A stretch of DNA of 64,000 nucleotides from Candidatus Gastranaerophilales bacterium (GCA_900770525.1 CAAHDT010000001.1:98885-162884); one strand, 5' to 3'; shown: positions 17,386-27,136, counted from the stretch's first letter. Translations and numbers: made by a program. The notes: generated by a model not told the origin, from the sequence alone.

Positions 17386-18807
17386 TTATAAAGTGTATTT
17401 TAAATCCGGATGACGAGCCGCAAGAGTTTCATCTACTCTCTTAACAGGTGTTGTATGTGGCGCCGATAAAACTTCCTCAGGATTTGTTTCAACTTCTTTG
17501 GCAATTTTAATCATTGTATCGATAAATTCGTCAAGTTTTTGCTTTGTTTCTGATTCTGTCGGCTCAATCATAATTGCTTCATGGACAATTAACGGGAAAT
17601 ATACCGTTGGCGGATGAGTGTTCCCGTCCATAAGTCTTTTAGCGATATTAAGAGTTGATACCCCAAATTTCTTTTGACGTTCGCCTGATAGAACAAATTC
17701 ATGCATGCAAGGTTCATCATATGGTAAATCGTAATATTTTTTCAGTTTTTCTTTTATGTAATTTGCATTCAATACAGCATTTTCTGTGGCTTCTTTAAGA
17801 TTATTGCCCATCATCAAGATATAAGCGTAAGCTCTAACAAGAACTCCAAAATTTCCGTAGAAAGATTTTACCGCTCCGATAGAATTTGGAAGGTTGTAAT
17901 TTCTAAAATATCTTTTACCGTCAAAGTCTATAACTGGAGTAGGTAAAAACCCTTTTAGTTTTTCAACGACTCCAACAGGGCCTGCTCCCGGACCGCCACC
18001 ACCGTGTGGAGTCGCAAAAGTTTTATGAAGATTTAAATGCACAACATCAAATCCCATTAATTTAGGGTTCGTGTATCCCATAATTGCGTTAAAATTAGCG
18101 CCGTCATAGTATAAAAGTGAACCGTTTTGGTGCATAAGTTCAGATATCTCAAGAACTTTTTCTTCAAACAGACCTAGAGTATTCGGGTTTGTCATCATTA
18201 TAGCGGCAACATCTTTGTCTAACAACTGCTTTAAATGTTCAATATCAACTTGCCCTCTATCATTTGATTTAACCGGAACAACTTCAAATCCGCACATATG
18301 CGCACTAGCAGGGTTTGTCCCGTGAGCAGAATCAGGAATTAAAACTTTTTTACGGTTATCACCAATGCTTTCAAAGTATTTTTTTATAATCATCATGCCT
18401 GTAAATTCGCCGTGAGCACCGGCTGCAGGCTGGAGGGTTATTGCATCCATGCCAGTAATCTTTTTCAAAGCTTCCTGCAAGTTGTACATTAATTCTAATG
18501 CACCTTGAGAATACTCGTCCGCTAATAATGGGTGTAAATTAGTATGCCCTTCAAGTGAAGCTAATAATTCATTTACTTTAGGGTTATATTTCATAGTGCA
18601 AGAACCTAGCGGATAGAAACCTTTTTCTATACAGAAATTTCTATCGGAAAGCTCTTTATAATGACGCATTACTTCCAGTTCACCAAGCTGCGGAAGTCCA
18701 CACTTTTCTGTTCTTAACAAAGAACTCTTTAAAAATCCTAAATCCTCAATCTCATCAGTTAAACATATCCCATCAGTGTTATTGCTTTTTTCGAAAATTG
18801 TTTTCAT
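17386..18807 (-). CDS. gcvPB: Glycine dehydrogenase (decarboxylating) subunit 2, P-protein beta chain
   Basis: 473 aa, normal length for the split P-protein beta subunit. The PLP lysine is in LNLHKTFATPHGGGGPGAGP. GSCTMKYNPKVNE and HGTNPASAHMCG are further hallmarks. With GcvPA it decarboxylates glycine and loads the aminomethyl group onto GcvH. gcvPA, gcvT and gcvH are not here. Its ATG overlaps the stop of the sigma factor gene by one base (TAATG), implying translational coupling, an unusual partnership. Confidence 0.95.
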   Translation of the reverse strand: MKTIFEKSNNTDGICLTDEIEDLGFLKSSLLRTEKCGLPQLGELEVMRHYKELSDRNFCIEKGFYPLGSCTMKYNPKVNELLASLEGHTNLHPLLADEYSQGALELMYNLQEALKKITGMDAITLQPAAGAHGEFTGMMIIKKYFESIGDNRKKVLIPDSAHGTNPASAHMCGFEVVPVKSNDRGQVDIEHLKQLLDKDVAAIMMTNPNTLGLFEEKVLEISELMHQNGSLLYYDGANFNAIMGYTNPKLMGFDVVHLNLHKTFATPHGGGGPGAGPVGVVEKLKGFLPTPVIDFDGKRYFRNYNLPNSIGAVKSFYGNFGVLVRAYAYILMMGNNLKEATENAVLNANYIKEKLKKYYDLPYDEPCMHEFVLSGERQKKFGVSTLNIAKRLMDGNTHPPTVYFPLIVHEAIMIEPTESETKQKLDEFIDTMIKIAKEVETNPEEVLSAPHTTPVKRVDETLAARHPDLKYTL

Positions 18808-19430
18808 TAAATTACCCCGCGTTTTTTTAAATCCTTCTTTACCTTGTCTAATCCTGATTGAATAATTCTCGAAATTCTCGATTGCGATATGTCAAATTCC
18901 TCTGAAATCTCTCTCAATTTTTTCTCTTTGAAAAACTTATATTCAATCAATTCTCTTTCGCGTTTGGGTAAACGTTTTATAGCCTCAACTATTTCTGATT
19001 TTAGCTCAATAAACTCAACAGCCTCTTCCGGAGTTTTTTCTTCAGCCTTAATTTGGGTCGGGACTTCAGCATCTTGCATTTCGTCTATTGAAAGAATTGT
19101 TTTATATACTTCACAACGTACATCTTGAGAACTATCTGCATCTGTTGATTGTTTTCTATTTCTTAACGAATACCATTTATATCTGCGGCGAACTTCGTTA
19201 CGAATAGCCCATTTTATTGCCGTTGACAAGTATGTGTTGTTGTAGTGTTCGGGTGGATTTGCCTTGAATAAAATATATAGAGTGTGGTTCCCTATATTAA
19301 TAAGTTCAGGTAATTCGACAAGATGTGATAGTGAAAACTTCTGGTATTCCACCTTCGCTATTGTTTCTATTAAGTTTTTATAATCCCTAAGATTTACCTT
19401 TTCACCGGCAGGCATAACTATAACACCCAT
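18807..19430 (-). CDS. RNA polymerase sigma factor, sigma-70 family (FliA/SigF-like)
   Basis: 207 aa. A region 2 segment (TYLSTAIKWAIRNEVRRRYKW) is followed by an acidic linker and a clear region 4 helix-turn-helix (LPKRERELIEYKFFKEKKLR, then EISEEFDISQSRISRIIQSG). Region 1.1 is absent and region 3 is short, so it is an alternative sigma factor. No anti-sigma gene is adjacent. The start is unclear: ATG 19430 or ATG 19415, neither with a good ribosome site. It heads the minus-strand operon with gcvPB. Its target promoters are unknown. Confidence 0.85.
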   Translation of the reverse strand: MGVIVMPAGEKVNLRDYKNLIETIAKVEYQKFSLSHLVELPELINIGNHTLYILFKANPPEHYNNTYLSTAIKWAIRNEVRRRYKWYSLRNRKQSTDADSSQDVRCEVYKTILSIDEMQDAEVPTQIKAEEKTPEEAVEFIELKSEIVEAIKRLPKRERELIEYKFFKEKKLREISEEFDISQSRISRIIQSGLDKVKKDLKKRGVI

Positions 19431-19502
19431 TCATAAATAAAAGTATATGTATCTGTCCTTATATTATCAGAAAAAAAAATAGATGACCAGTGAATGTAAT
19501 TT

Positions 19503-19516
19503 TACTTAACATAAGT
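19503..19516. repeat. Short inverted repeat before the Usp gene
   Basis: TTAAC and GTTAA around ATAA, about 30 nt before the ATG, a possible operator between the divergent sigma and Usp genes. Confidence 0.3.
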
Positions 19517-19546
19517 TAATTTGTTCTAAAAAAGAAAGGATAAAAA

Positions 19547-20395
19547 ATGAGAGTATTATTTTGTACTGATGGTTCTGATATCAGTTTTAATGCATTGAAA
19601 AACTTTTCAAAATGGGGAAGAAATGCTATTATCGATGCAATATGTGTTGTTGATTGGAGTTTTTTACCAGACGAAATTGTTATAGAAGGGAAAGAATTTG
19701 AAAATTCATGTGCCAATGTCGCAATTTCTATATTAGATAAAGTTGCAAGCGAAGTATTGGAGCTTGGTTTGGAGTTTGGAGAAAAAATTAAATATTGTGG
19801 AGAAACTGTTTCATGTATTTTAGAACAAGCTCAAAAAACAAAATATGATTTAATTTTAATGGGTTCTCATGGTAAAAAAGGAATTCAACGTTGGCTTGGT
19901 TCTGTTTCAAGAGATGTTGTAAATAATGCTGAAACCGCAATTTATGTATCTAAAAATATTAATTGTGCGCATAAGGTTCTTTTTGCGGCGGACGGCTCTT
20001 CAAATTCAAGATTCGCCTTTTCAGAGGCAATAAAATATTTGGATTTACGGGATAAAGAAATATATATTTGTATAGTTCAGGAAAATCCGAGTTTGTTATT
20101 TCTTGAAGGGGCTCTGGACAGTAAGTGGCTTATTGAGATAGAAGATCAGCAAAATAAATATTCAACAAGAGTTATCCTTTCGCTACAAGAGCAGTTAAAG
20201 AAATATGATATTAAAGTCGATAAATTCACTATTTTACAAGGGAATCCGGCTGAAAAAATTTCTGAATTCTCAAGAAAAGAAAACATAGATTTAATAATTA
20301 CCGGAACAAGGCAGGTTGGGAAAAACAGTTTCCGCGGTTCTGTAAGCAAGCGAATTTTGGAAATTTCACCAACAGATGTCGTTATTTTCAAGTAA
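19547..20395 (+). CDS. Universal stress protein, tandem UspA domains
   Basis: 282 aa made of two Usp domains (about 1-145 and 146-282). The first has the ATP-binding pattern GSHGKKGIQRWLGSVS. The second has a looser version, GTRQVGKNSFRGSVS, so one site may be degenerate. Usp proteins bind nucleotides and respond to starvation or energy stress. It is transcribed divergently from the sigma factor gene. AGAAAGGA lies 6 nt before ATG. Confidence 0.9.
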   Translation: MRVLFCTDGSDISFNALKNFSKWGRNAIIDAICVVDWSFLPDEIVIEGKEFENSCANVAISILDKVASEVLELGLEFGEKIKYCGETVSCILEQAQKTKYDLILMGSHGKKGIQRWLGSVSRDVVNNAETAIYVSKNINCAHKVLFAADGSSNSRFAFSEAIKYLDLRDKEIYICIVQENPSLLFLEGALDSKWLIEIEDQQNKYSTRVILSLQEQLKKYDIKVDKFTILQGNPAEKISEFSRKENIDLIITGTRQVGKNSFRGSVSKRILEISPTDVVIFK

Positions 20396-20459
20396 CATTG
20401 ATATTGTCTCAAATAAAAGAATTGAAAAATTTTCTGTGATATAATACTGTAGAGGTATT

Positions 20460-22829
20460 ATGACTATAAAAGAATGGATTTTTTCAAAAAATGAAACAGG
20501 GGAAAAGTCTTTAATAAAAAGGCTTTTAGTATCTAGAGGCATATCATCTGACAAGGATATGTATGAATTTACTCATCCGCTAGAGATGGAATTAATTCAC
20601 CCGAGGATGTTTTTAGACATGGATAAGGCAGTAGAGAGAATTTCTGCGGCAATCTCATCTAATGAAAAAATCGTGATTTATGGCGACTTTGATGCAGACG
20701 GTGTTACATCGACTTCCTTGTTATATAAAACCCTCACATACTTGGGGGCAAATGTAAGTTATTTTATTCCTGACAGAGAAAAAGAAGGACATGGATTTGA
20801 TACGAAGGCTCTGGTAAAACTTATGACTTCATTGAAACCAAAGCTTATTATATCTGTTGACTGCGGTATTAGTGATGTTGAACCTGTTAATTTTATCAAA
20901 AGTTTTAAAATAGATGTGATTATTACAGATCACCACGAAGCTCCTGATGTTGTGCCGGAAGCACTTGCGATAATTAACCCGAAAGCGCCTAACGCATTAG
21001 ATGAATATTTAAGTGCCAAACAAATTAAGTCGTTAACCTCTTTAGCAGGAGTTGGCGTTGCATTTAAGTTAGCTCAAGCACTCTTAGAACATTATGAAAA
21101 GTTAGAATATATTCCGGAAATACTTCCGTTTGTCGCTGTTGGTACTGTTGCAGATGTCGTTCCGTTAATAGGGGAGAACAGGTATTTTGTAACAAAAGGA
21201 TTGGATTTAATTTCTCAAGGAAAACATTACGGATTAAAAAGATTGCTTGAACAAGCCGGATATTCTATAGAAAAAGGTATAACCGCTGAAACTATTGCGT
21301 TTGGTGTCGCTCCGAGAATTAATGCCTCCGGACGATTGGATACGGTAGAAGAAGCGATTAAAGTATTGATTTCTGATAATCCTGCCGAAATAGAGATGGC
21401 TATTTCTAATCTTAATGAATTCAATAAAATTCGACAAACTTTGTGCCAAGAAGTTTTTGCACAAGCAGATGAAATGGTTAAAAAAGACGGTAACAGAAAT
21501 CCTGCGATAGTTTTATTTAATTCCAAATGGCATGTCGGAATTATTGGTATTGTTGCCTCTAAGCTTGTTGAAAAGTATTACAAGCCAACATTTCTAATGA
21601 CATATTCGGAGGAAACTAAGCAGATTAAATGTTCAGCAAGAAGTATTGAAGGTGTTCACTTATATGAAGTTATTAATTCTATAGGTGATATGCTAGACGG
21701 TTATGGAGGGCACTCTCTTGCGGCAGGGCTTTCATTTTCTCCTGAAAAGACTCCTTTTAAGAGTGTTAAAGAACAATTAAATCGTGCTGTAAAAGAGGCT
21801 ACAAACGGAAAAGAGTTGAAACCTTTTTTGAATATAGATTTAGAATTGTCACCAGATGACGTGAGTGTTAATTTGGTAAATGATTTATCTATACTTGAAC
21901 CTTATGGGGCATCAAACCCGAGTCCTGTATTTGCTTTAAAAAATTGTACTCTAAAACAAAAAAGACTAATGGGCGAGAATAAAAATCACTTGCGAATGAT
22001 AGTTGAGTGCGGAAACAAAGAATTTACCTGTGTTCGTTGGCAAGCCGGTGATATCGCTTTGAATTCCGGTGATAATTTGGATATAGCTTTTCATCCTCAA
22101 ATAAATGAGTTTCAAGGGAATGTTAGTGTTCAACTTGTTATAGATGATGTTCATTCTCCAATGTTAAAGAATGAAGAAAAGGATACTGTAAAATTAAAAA
22201 TATACGACCACAGAAAGAAAACTGATATTTTACCGCAAGTTGAAGATTATGTAAAAAATTCAAAGTTAAATATAAAGGTTTTTGCAGAAAACAAACAGAT
22301 TTGTGACATGCTTTCGCCGTATAAAGCTTTGTATCAAAATGTTTGTAATCGTGAGAACTTGCAACATTGTGATGCTTTGATGTTTTTTGATTATCCCGCC
22401 GATAGAGAAAGTTTTGAGTATGTTTTGCAAGAAACATCTCCACAGAGTATTCATTTGATGAATTATAATATTAAATATTTCAACGATAAAGAATTTTTGA
22501 AAACGATAAGTGGCATGTTGAGATTTGCTTGTAACAATAATAACGGAAAGGTTGAGTTGTTGCGTTGCGCAAGCTTCTTAGGTAAATCTTTAGAATTGAT
22601 TAAGACATTTTTGGATTTGTTAGAAGAGTGTTCTGTGATAAAAATTAGCGAGAGAAATGAAAAATATTTTGTAGTCAGCAGAATAGAAAACTCGGATATA
22701 TCTTTAGTGTTACATAATCCAAAGTATGAAGAAATCTTGAATCTTGCTGAAGATTGTGAACTTTTCCAAAAGTCTATTTTAGAAGATAGTATTGAGGATG
22801 TTGACAATTTGTGCGCTCTAATATTATAA
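20460..22829 (+). CDS. recJ: Single-stranded-DNA exonuclease RecJ
   Basis: 789 aa, the long Firmicutes/cyanobacterial form. DHH-family metal motifs are intact: YGDFDADGVTST, SVDCGISD, ITDHHEAPD, and the DHHA1 segment YGGHSLAAGLSF, then an OB-fold. The last 220 residues are a C-terminal extension seen in longer RecJ proteins. It degrades ssDNA 5' to 3' in recombination and mismatch/base repair. AGAGG lies 4 nt before ATG, and TATAAT lies 14 nt upstream of the start. Confidence 0.95.
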   Translation: MTIKEWIFSKNETGEKSLIKRLLVSRGISSDKDMYEFTHPLEMELIHPRMFLDMDKAVERISAAISSNEKIVIYGDFDADGVTSTSLLYKTLTYLGANVSYFIPDREKEGHGFDTKALVKLMTSLKPKLIISVDCGISDVEPVNFIKSFKIDVIITDHHEAPDVVPEALAIINPKAPNALDEYLSAKQIKSLTSLAGVGVAFKLAQALLEHYEKLEYIPEILPFVAVGTVADVVPLIGENRYFVTKGLDLISQGKHYGLKRLLEQAGYSIEKGITAETIAFGVAPRINASGRLDTVEEAIKVLISDNPAEIEMAISNLNEFNKIRQTLCQEVFAQADEMVKKDGNRNPAIVLFNSKWHVGIIGIVASKLVEKYYKPTFLMTYSEETKQIKCSARSIEGVHLYEVINSIGDMLDGYGGHSLAAGLSFSPEKTPFKSVKEQLNRAVKEATNGKELKPFLNIDLELSPDDVSVNLVNDLSILEPYGASNPSPVFALKNCTLKQKRLMGENKNHLRMIVECGNKEFTCVRWQAGDIALNSGDNLDIAFHPQINEFQGNVSVQLVIDDVHSPMLKNEEKDTVKLKIYDHRKKTDILPQVEDYVKNSKLNIKVFAENKQICDMLSPYKALYQNVCNRENLQHCDALMFFDYPADRESFEYVLQETSPQSIHLMNYNIKYFNDKEFLKTISGMLRFACNNNNGKVELLRCASFLGKSLELIKTFLDLLEECSVIKISERNEKYFVVSRIENSDISLVLHNPKYEEILNLAEDCELFQKSILEDSIEDVDNLCALIL

Positions 22830-22853
22830 TTGTTGCGTTAATAAGGAGAAATT

Positions 22854-23348
22854 ATGCAAAACCAAAATCAAAATTCACACCAATTTACTGGTAAAAAAGC
22901 GAAACCAAAAGCAAAGAAAAAGAATATAAGATTAATTGTATTATCCATATTAGCAGTTTTATCTTGCTTGCTGTATATCTCTGTTGCAACCCCTTTATCA
23001 CCGTTAGGTAATATGTGCGAAGATGTTGAATATGCAAAAGAACAATATGCTAATAAAAATATAGCGAAAAGAAACAAGTTTATTGTTGAAAGAAATAAAC
23101 ATTGTCGAGTTCTTATTTCTGAACGCAAAAATGAAACAAATATTTATAAAAAATTAGAAAATTGTTCAATTTTAGATTCTGCTATTGATGCTTCTGAAAG
23201 ATATATTTCATTAGAAAAAGACAAAAATCCGGCAGCAGCAAGAGAAGCCGTTGAGTTTATAAAAAACAATCTTGATAATTTCAATTATTGCCCACAGTAT
23301 GGCGATTTGGCAAAAAAATATCAGAAATTGGATAAGATTTATAAATAA
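22854..23348 (+). CDS. Single-pass membrane protein, unknown
   Basis: 164 aa. A very basic 25-residue N-terminus (KKAKPKAKKK) is followed by one membrane helix (LIVLSILAVLSCLLYISVA). A periplasmic helical domain contains four Cys (CEDVEY, HCRV, NCSIL, YCPQ), possibly two disulfides. It is 24 nt after recJ with ribosome site AAGGAG, so probably in the same transcript. No family recognised. Confidence 0.65.
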   Translation: MQNQNQNSHQFTGKKAKPKAKKKNIRLIVLSILAVLSCLLYISVATPLSPLGNMCEDVEYAKEQYANKNIAKRNKFIVERNKHCRVLISERKNETNIYKKLENCSILDSAIDASERYISLEKDKNPAAAREAVEFIKNNLDNFNYCPQYGDLAKKYQKLDKIYK

Positions 23349-23351
23349 CTT

Positions 23352-23383
23352 AAAAGCCGGATTTTATAATCCGGCTTTTTTTA
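23352..23383 (+). terminator. Terminator shared by the recJ transcript and murF 3' end
   Basis: 12-bp stem AAAAGCCGGATT / AATCCGGCTTTT, then a T-run. The 3' arm carries the last codons of convergent murF. Confidence 0.88.
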
Positions 23384-24743
23384 ATAGTTTTGTTGTTTTG
23401 TGTAATCCGCTTGAATTTGAAGATTTTATTAAAACGTAGTCGTTGTTGTTTAGTAACGAAATTATATTAGAATTTAACTCTGTAACGTTCTCAAAATAAA
23501 TTGTATTGTATTCATCTTTAATTTCGTCATATAACGCTTTTATTTCTTTCCCACAAAGAATTATTTTTTGAGGCGAACTTGTTCTTATGGTTGTTGCTAT
23601 ATTTCTGTGGTAAGTAGAGGTTTTATCCCCACATTCTGCCATATCTCCGAGAATAAGAACTTTGTTTTTGTCGGCATAAAGCTTGTAAAAACTTTCAATA
23701 GCTACTTTCATTGAAAGTGGATTTGCGTTATAAGCTTCATCAATTAAATGGATAGAAATATCGTTTTCAAGTTTTATGTCAGTTAGGGCTCCACGACCTT
23801 CTATTGGCGTGAATTCTTTTAAAACTGTCATACATTCGTCAATACTCATTCCCTCATTTATGGCGACAGCAAGAGTTGCTGCCATATCCAATAAAACATG
23901 TTTTGCAAAGACTTTTTCTCCAAGTGAGCAAATTTGTCCGTTAACAATAAAGTAGTTTTGAGCTGCGGAAATTACCTGAATGTCGCAATTTACGCTTTCG
24001 CCAAATGTTATAATTTTTAGCCCTTTGTATTTTGCAGCATTATACAAAATGTCAAAGCATTCAGCTTCTTTCCAGAGAATTGCGATTGAGTCTCGTTGCA
24101 TAGAGTTGAAAATTTTAGCTTTTTCTTCTGCAACATTTGCAATTGTCATTCCATCTTTTAAGTGTACTGGAGCTATGTTGGTGATTATTGCATAATGAGG
24201 TTTTGTTATTGCTGAATTTCTGCTCATTCCACCGCCAAGAGATGTTTCAATGACCCAGTAATCAGCATCTATATCAAAACATGACATGTTCCAAGATAAT
24301 CCCCAAGTAGTGTTGAATTTATTGATGTTTGCACTTGTTTTGTATTTTGAGGATAAAAGATTGTATAAAATTCGTGTTGTTGTTGTTTTTCCGGCACTTC
24401 CCGTTACGGCTGCAACTGTTCCTTTATAATGCTTTCGGATATATCTTGCCATAGAAATAATTGCATCACTCGTGTTCCCTTTTATTTCAATTATCGGTTT
24501 GTTATATTGGAGAAACTCTTCTGCATTTGTTGTCATTATTGCAGAAATTTGGTTAAGGTAATTCGGAATAATGTTTGGCACGACTCCTCTTGTTTCACCT
24601 TGGCGGCGAATTAGGGTAATAACGTTATCTTCAATATTATCATGCCAGATAACAAGTCCTTTCCCTGTCCATTCGGGCGGAAAATTAATTAGTTTAGCGT
24701 TCGGTAATGCTTCTTGTATTTTTTCTTGAGTCCAAAAATTCAT
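23364..24743 (-). CDS. murF: UDP-N-acetylmuramoyl-tripeptide-D-alanyl-D-alanine ligase
   Basis: 459 aa Mur-ligase with P-loop AVTGSAGKTTTTRIL, then TSANINKFNTTWGLSW and the carbamylated-Lys region. HLIDEAYNANPLSMKVAIESF is the MurF-type motif that distinguishes it from MurE and MurC. It adds D-Ala-D-Ala to the peptidoglycan precursor in the cytoplasm. It stands alone, outside a division cluster. It has no Shine-Dalgarno; the -10 (TAAACT) ends 6 nt before ATG. Confidence 0.9.
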   Translation of the reverse strand: MNFWTQEKIQEALPNAKLINFPPEWTGKGLVIWHDNIEDNVITLIRRQGETRGVVPNIIPNYLNQISAIMTTNAEEFLQYNKPIIEIKGNTSDAIISMARYIRKHYKGTVAAVTGSAGKTTTTRILYNLLSSKYKTSANINKFNTTWGLSWNMSCFDIDADYWVIETSLGGGMSRNSAITKPHYAIITNIAPVHLKDGMTIANVAEEKAKIFNSMQRDSIAILWKEAECFDILYNAAKYKGLKIITFGESVNCDIQVISAAQNYFIVNGQICSLGEKVFAKHVLLDMAATLAVAINEGMSIDECMTVLKEFTPIEGRGALTDIKLENDISIHLIDEAYNANPLSMKVAIESFYKLYADKNKVLILGDMAECGDKTSTYHRNIATTIRTSSPQKIILCGKEIKALYDEIKDEYNTIYFENVTELNSNIISLLNNNDYVLIKSSNSSGLHKTTKLLKKAGL

Positions 24744-24749
24744 AGTGGC

Positions 24750-24802
24750 AGTTTACCATATTTTTCATAACCTTGCAACCGAAAGCCATGCTGGTGTAGA
24801 AT
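24750..24802. promoter_or_regulatory. Back-to-back murF / pabBC promoters sharing one -35
   Basis: The self-complementary hexamer TTGCAA at 24773-24778 serves both directions. Plus strand: 18-nt spacer, TAGAAT (24797-24802), 7 nt, ATG of pabBC. Minus strand: 17-nt spacer, TAAACT (24755-24750), 6 nt, ATG of murF. Confidence 0.6.
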
Positions 24803-24809
24803 TTTGGTT

Positions 24810-26462
24810 ATGATAATATATCAAAATAAAATTTTTAAAAATCCGGTAGATAGACTTGTCGCTTTTGATTATGAAAGTTTTTTCGAGGCATTAAATAATA
24901 TTGAAGAGCTCCGTAAAAGGTACTATATAGTTGGTTATATAAGATACGAGGCAAAAAATCTTTTTGTGGATAAAACTTATACTCAAGATAGTCCGTTACT
25001 GTATTTTGAAGTGTTTGAGTCATTTAAATATTATCAACCTAAAAACACTCATTTTTATGAATTATCACTTAAACCTTCAATAACTTTTGAAGAATATTCC
25101 AAAGCATTAACTTCAATAAAAAATGAAATCAGAAACGGTAATACTTACGAAGTAAATTATACTTATGACTGGAAAGTTGATTTTCGGGGAAATGCACTTG
25201 ATTTGTATGAATATCTTTTGCATAAACAAAAAACTCCGTATAATGCTTTTTTCTCAAATGAATATGATACAGTTTTGTCATTTTCTCCCGAATTATTTTT
25301 TACATTAAATGGGAATCATATTTTAACCAAACCTATGAAAGGAACAATTGCGCGCGGACGCGATTATGTAGAAGATAAGGCGAATGTAGAATTTTTAAAA
25401 AATGATATTAAAAATAGGGCAGAAAATGTTATGATTGTCGATTTGCTAAGAAATGATTTAGGACAAATCGCCAAAATCGGCTCTGTTAAAGTCGATAAAT
25501 TATTTGAGATTGAAACACATAAAACTCTGCACCAAATGACATCGGAAATTTCAGCGGATCTAAGAGATGATATAAGATTTAGAGATATAATAACTTCAAT
25601 TTTTCCATGTGGCTCAATTACCGGAGCGCCTAAAGTTAGTACTATGCGTATCATTGATAGGGTTGAAACAGGTGTGCGCGATGTTTACTGTGGGGCTATA
25701 GGATTTATTACCCCGGATGAGATGGTTTTTAGTGTCCCGATTAGAATTTTGCAAAAAAAAGCTAAAGAAGCAGGGTACAGATATCGAGTTGGCGGTGCAG
25801 TTGTCTGGGATTCTGATATTCAGGATGAATGGGAAGAAACAGTTACTAAAACAAAGTTTTTAGAAACGGATTATTCTCTGATAGAAACAATAAAAGTCGA
25901 AAACGGCAAAATGTTTTTAGGGGACAAACATTTGGAGCGATTAAAAAAATCGGCAGATAAACTAGGTTTTAAATACAATGAAACACTTTCTTCTATTTCT
26001 CCGGAAAAAGATGGGATGATGAGAATTTTGCTCCATCATGATGGAAGTTTTAATGTTGAATATAAAAAATTAGAAAAAAGTTGTGTTAATAAGGTTAAAA
26101 TTTCTCCAATAAAAATTAATTCTAAAAATCCTTTGATTTATCACAAAACTACTTATCGACCTTATTTTATTGACTCATATAAAAAAATTGCCTCGGACGA
26201 ATTGTATGATGAGTTATTTTTTAATGAAAAAGGAGAATTAACAGAAGGTGCCAGAACAAATATTTTAATAGAAAAAGATAGAAAGTTTTATACTCCGGCA
26301 TTGTCTTGTGGTTTGTTAAACGGAGTATTAAGACAAAATTTGTTAGACTCTAAGGTTTGCGAAGAAAGAATTTTAAAAATAGATGATTTAAAAAATGCGG
26401 ATTCTGTTTATTGCATAAATTCAGTTCGAGGAATAAAGAAGGTTTATTGTGATTTTAATTGA
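24810..26462 (+). CDS. pabB: Aminodeoxychorismate synthase component I fused to 4-amino-4-deoxychorismate lyase
   Basis: 550 aa. Residues 1-350 are the chorismate-binding PabB domain with KPMKGTIARG; its Lys marks PabB rather than anthranilate synthase. FPCGSITGAPK and VGGAVVWDSD follow. Residues about 355-550 form a class-IV aminotransferase domain (PabC; ELFFNEKGELTEGARTNI, LSCGLLNGVLR). The fusion converts chorismate to p-aminobenzoate for folate, using ammonia from the PabA encoded next. ATG 24810 is preferred over an upstream TTG because of promoter position. The end overlaps pabA by 14 nt. Confidence 0.93.
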   Translation: MIIYQNKIFKNPVDRLVAFDYESFFEALNNIEELRKRYYIVGYIRYEAKNLFVDKTYTQDSPLLYFEVFESFKYYQPKNTHFYELSLKPSITFEEYSKALTSIKNEIRNGNTYEVNYTYDWKVDFRGNALDLYEYLLHKQKTPYNAFFSNEYDTVLSFSPELFFTLNGNHILTKPMKGTIARGRDYVEDKANVEFLKNDIKNRAENVMIVDLLRNDLGQIAKIGSVKVDKLFEIETHKTLHQMTSEISADLRDDIRFRDIITSIFPCGSITGAPKVSTMRIIDRVETGVRDVYCGAIGFITPDEMVFSVPIRILQKKAKEAGYRYRVGGAVVWDSDIQDEWEETVTKTKFLETDYSLIETIKVENGKMFLGDKHLERLKKSADKLGFKYNETLSSISPEKDGMMRILLHHDGSFNVEYKKLEKSCVNKVKISPIKINSKNPLIYHKTTYRPYFIDSYKKIASDELYDELFFNEKGELTEGARTNILIEKDRKFYTPALSCGLLNGVLRQNLLDSKVCEERILKIDDLKNADSVYCINSVRGIKKVYCDFN

Positions 26463-27012
26463 TAATTATGATTCGTTTACGTATAACATTGTTCAATATT
26501 TAGAAGAATTGGGAGTTTTTCCAAAAGTCTATAAAAATGACGAAATAACGGTAGATGAGCTAAAAACAATGCAATTCTCAAGAATTATTTTATCCCCCGG
26601 GGCAGGTAATCCTTCTGATTCCGGTGTAACAATGGATGTGTTAAGAGCTTTTTATAAATCTAAAAAAATATTAGGTATTTGTCTTGGACACCAGTGTATT
26701 GCAGAATTTTTCGGGGCAAAGGTTGTGAAATTGAAAGAGCCTTGCCATGGAAAAACTACAAGGATTTTTTATAACGAAAATAGCTTTTTGTTAAAAGGTT
26801 TACCACAGGGGTTTAAGGCTACAAGGTATCATTCTTTGACGGTGCAACCTGAAAGCATTAAAGGGGCACTTATTGTAACTGCCAAATGTGAAGGTGATAT
26901 CGTCATGGGATTAAGGCATAAATATTATCCTATATATGGTGTTCAATTCCATCCGGAGGCTATATTAAGTGAGTACGGGCATGAAATTTTTGCAAAATTT
27001 TGCTTTAGTTAA
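26449..27012 (+). CDS. pabA: Aminodeoxychorismate/anthranilate synthase glutamine amidotransferase
   Basis: 187 aa class-I glutamine amidotransferase. DNYDSFTYNIVQYL, the nucleophile loop GICLGHQCIAE and the His-Glu pair GVQFHPEAI are present. It hydrolyses glutamine and passes ammonia to PabB. It starts with GTG, with AAGAAGG 6 nt before it, within the end of pabBC. PabA can also serve TrpE, but no trp genes are nearby. Confidence 0.93.
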   Translation: MILIDNYDSFTYNIVQYLEELGVFPKVYKNDEITVDELKTMQFSRIILSPGAGNPSDSGVTMDVLRAFYKSKKILGICLGHQCIAEFFGAKVVKLKEPCHGKTTRIFYNENSFLLKGLPQGFKATRYHSLTVQPESIKGALIVTAKCEGDIVMGLRHKYYPIYGVQFHPEAILSEYGHEIFAKFCFS

Positions 27013-27061
27013 TAAATTTGTCTAAATAATCTTTTTGGTGTAACATAATGAAGTAGCATGC

Positions 27062-27136
27062 GCGGAAGTAATTCAGTGGTAGAATGCAACCTTCCCAAGG
27101 TTGACGTCGCGGGTTCGAGTCCCGTCTTCCGCTCCA
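27062..27136 (+). tRNA. tRNA-Gly (CCC)
   Basis: Acceptor GCGGAAG/CTTCCGC, anticodon arm CAACC-TTCCCAA-GGTTG, T arm GCGGG-TTCGAGT-CCCGT, CCA encoded. Confidence 0.95.

Noticed and set aside
22138..22807. Antisense ORFs over the 3' half of recJ
   Set aside because: No ribosome site, and the sense frame is a continuous RecJ homologue.
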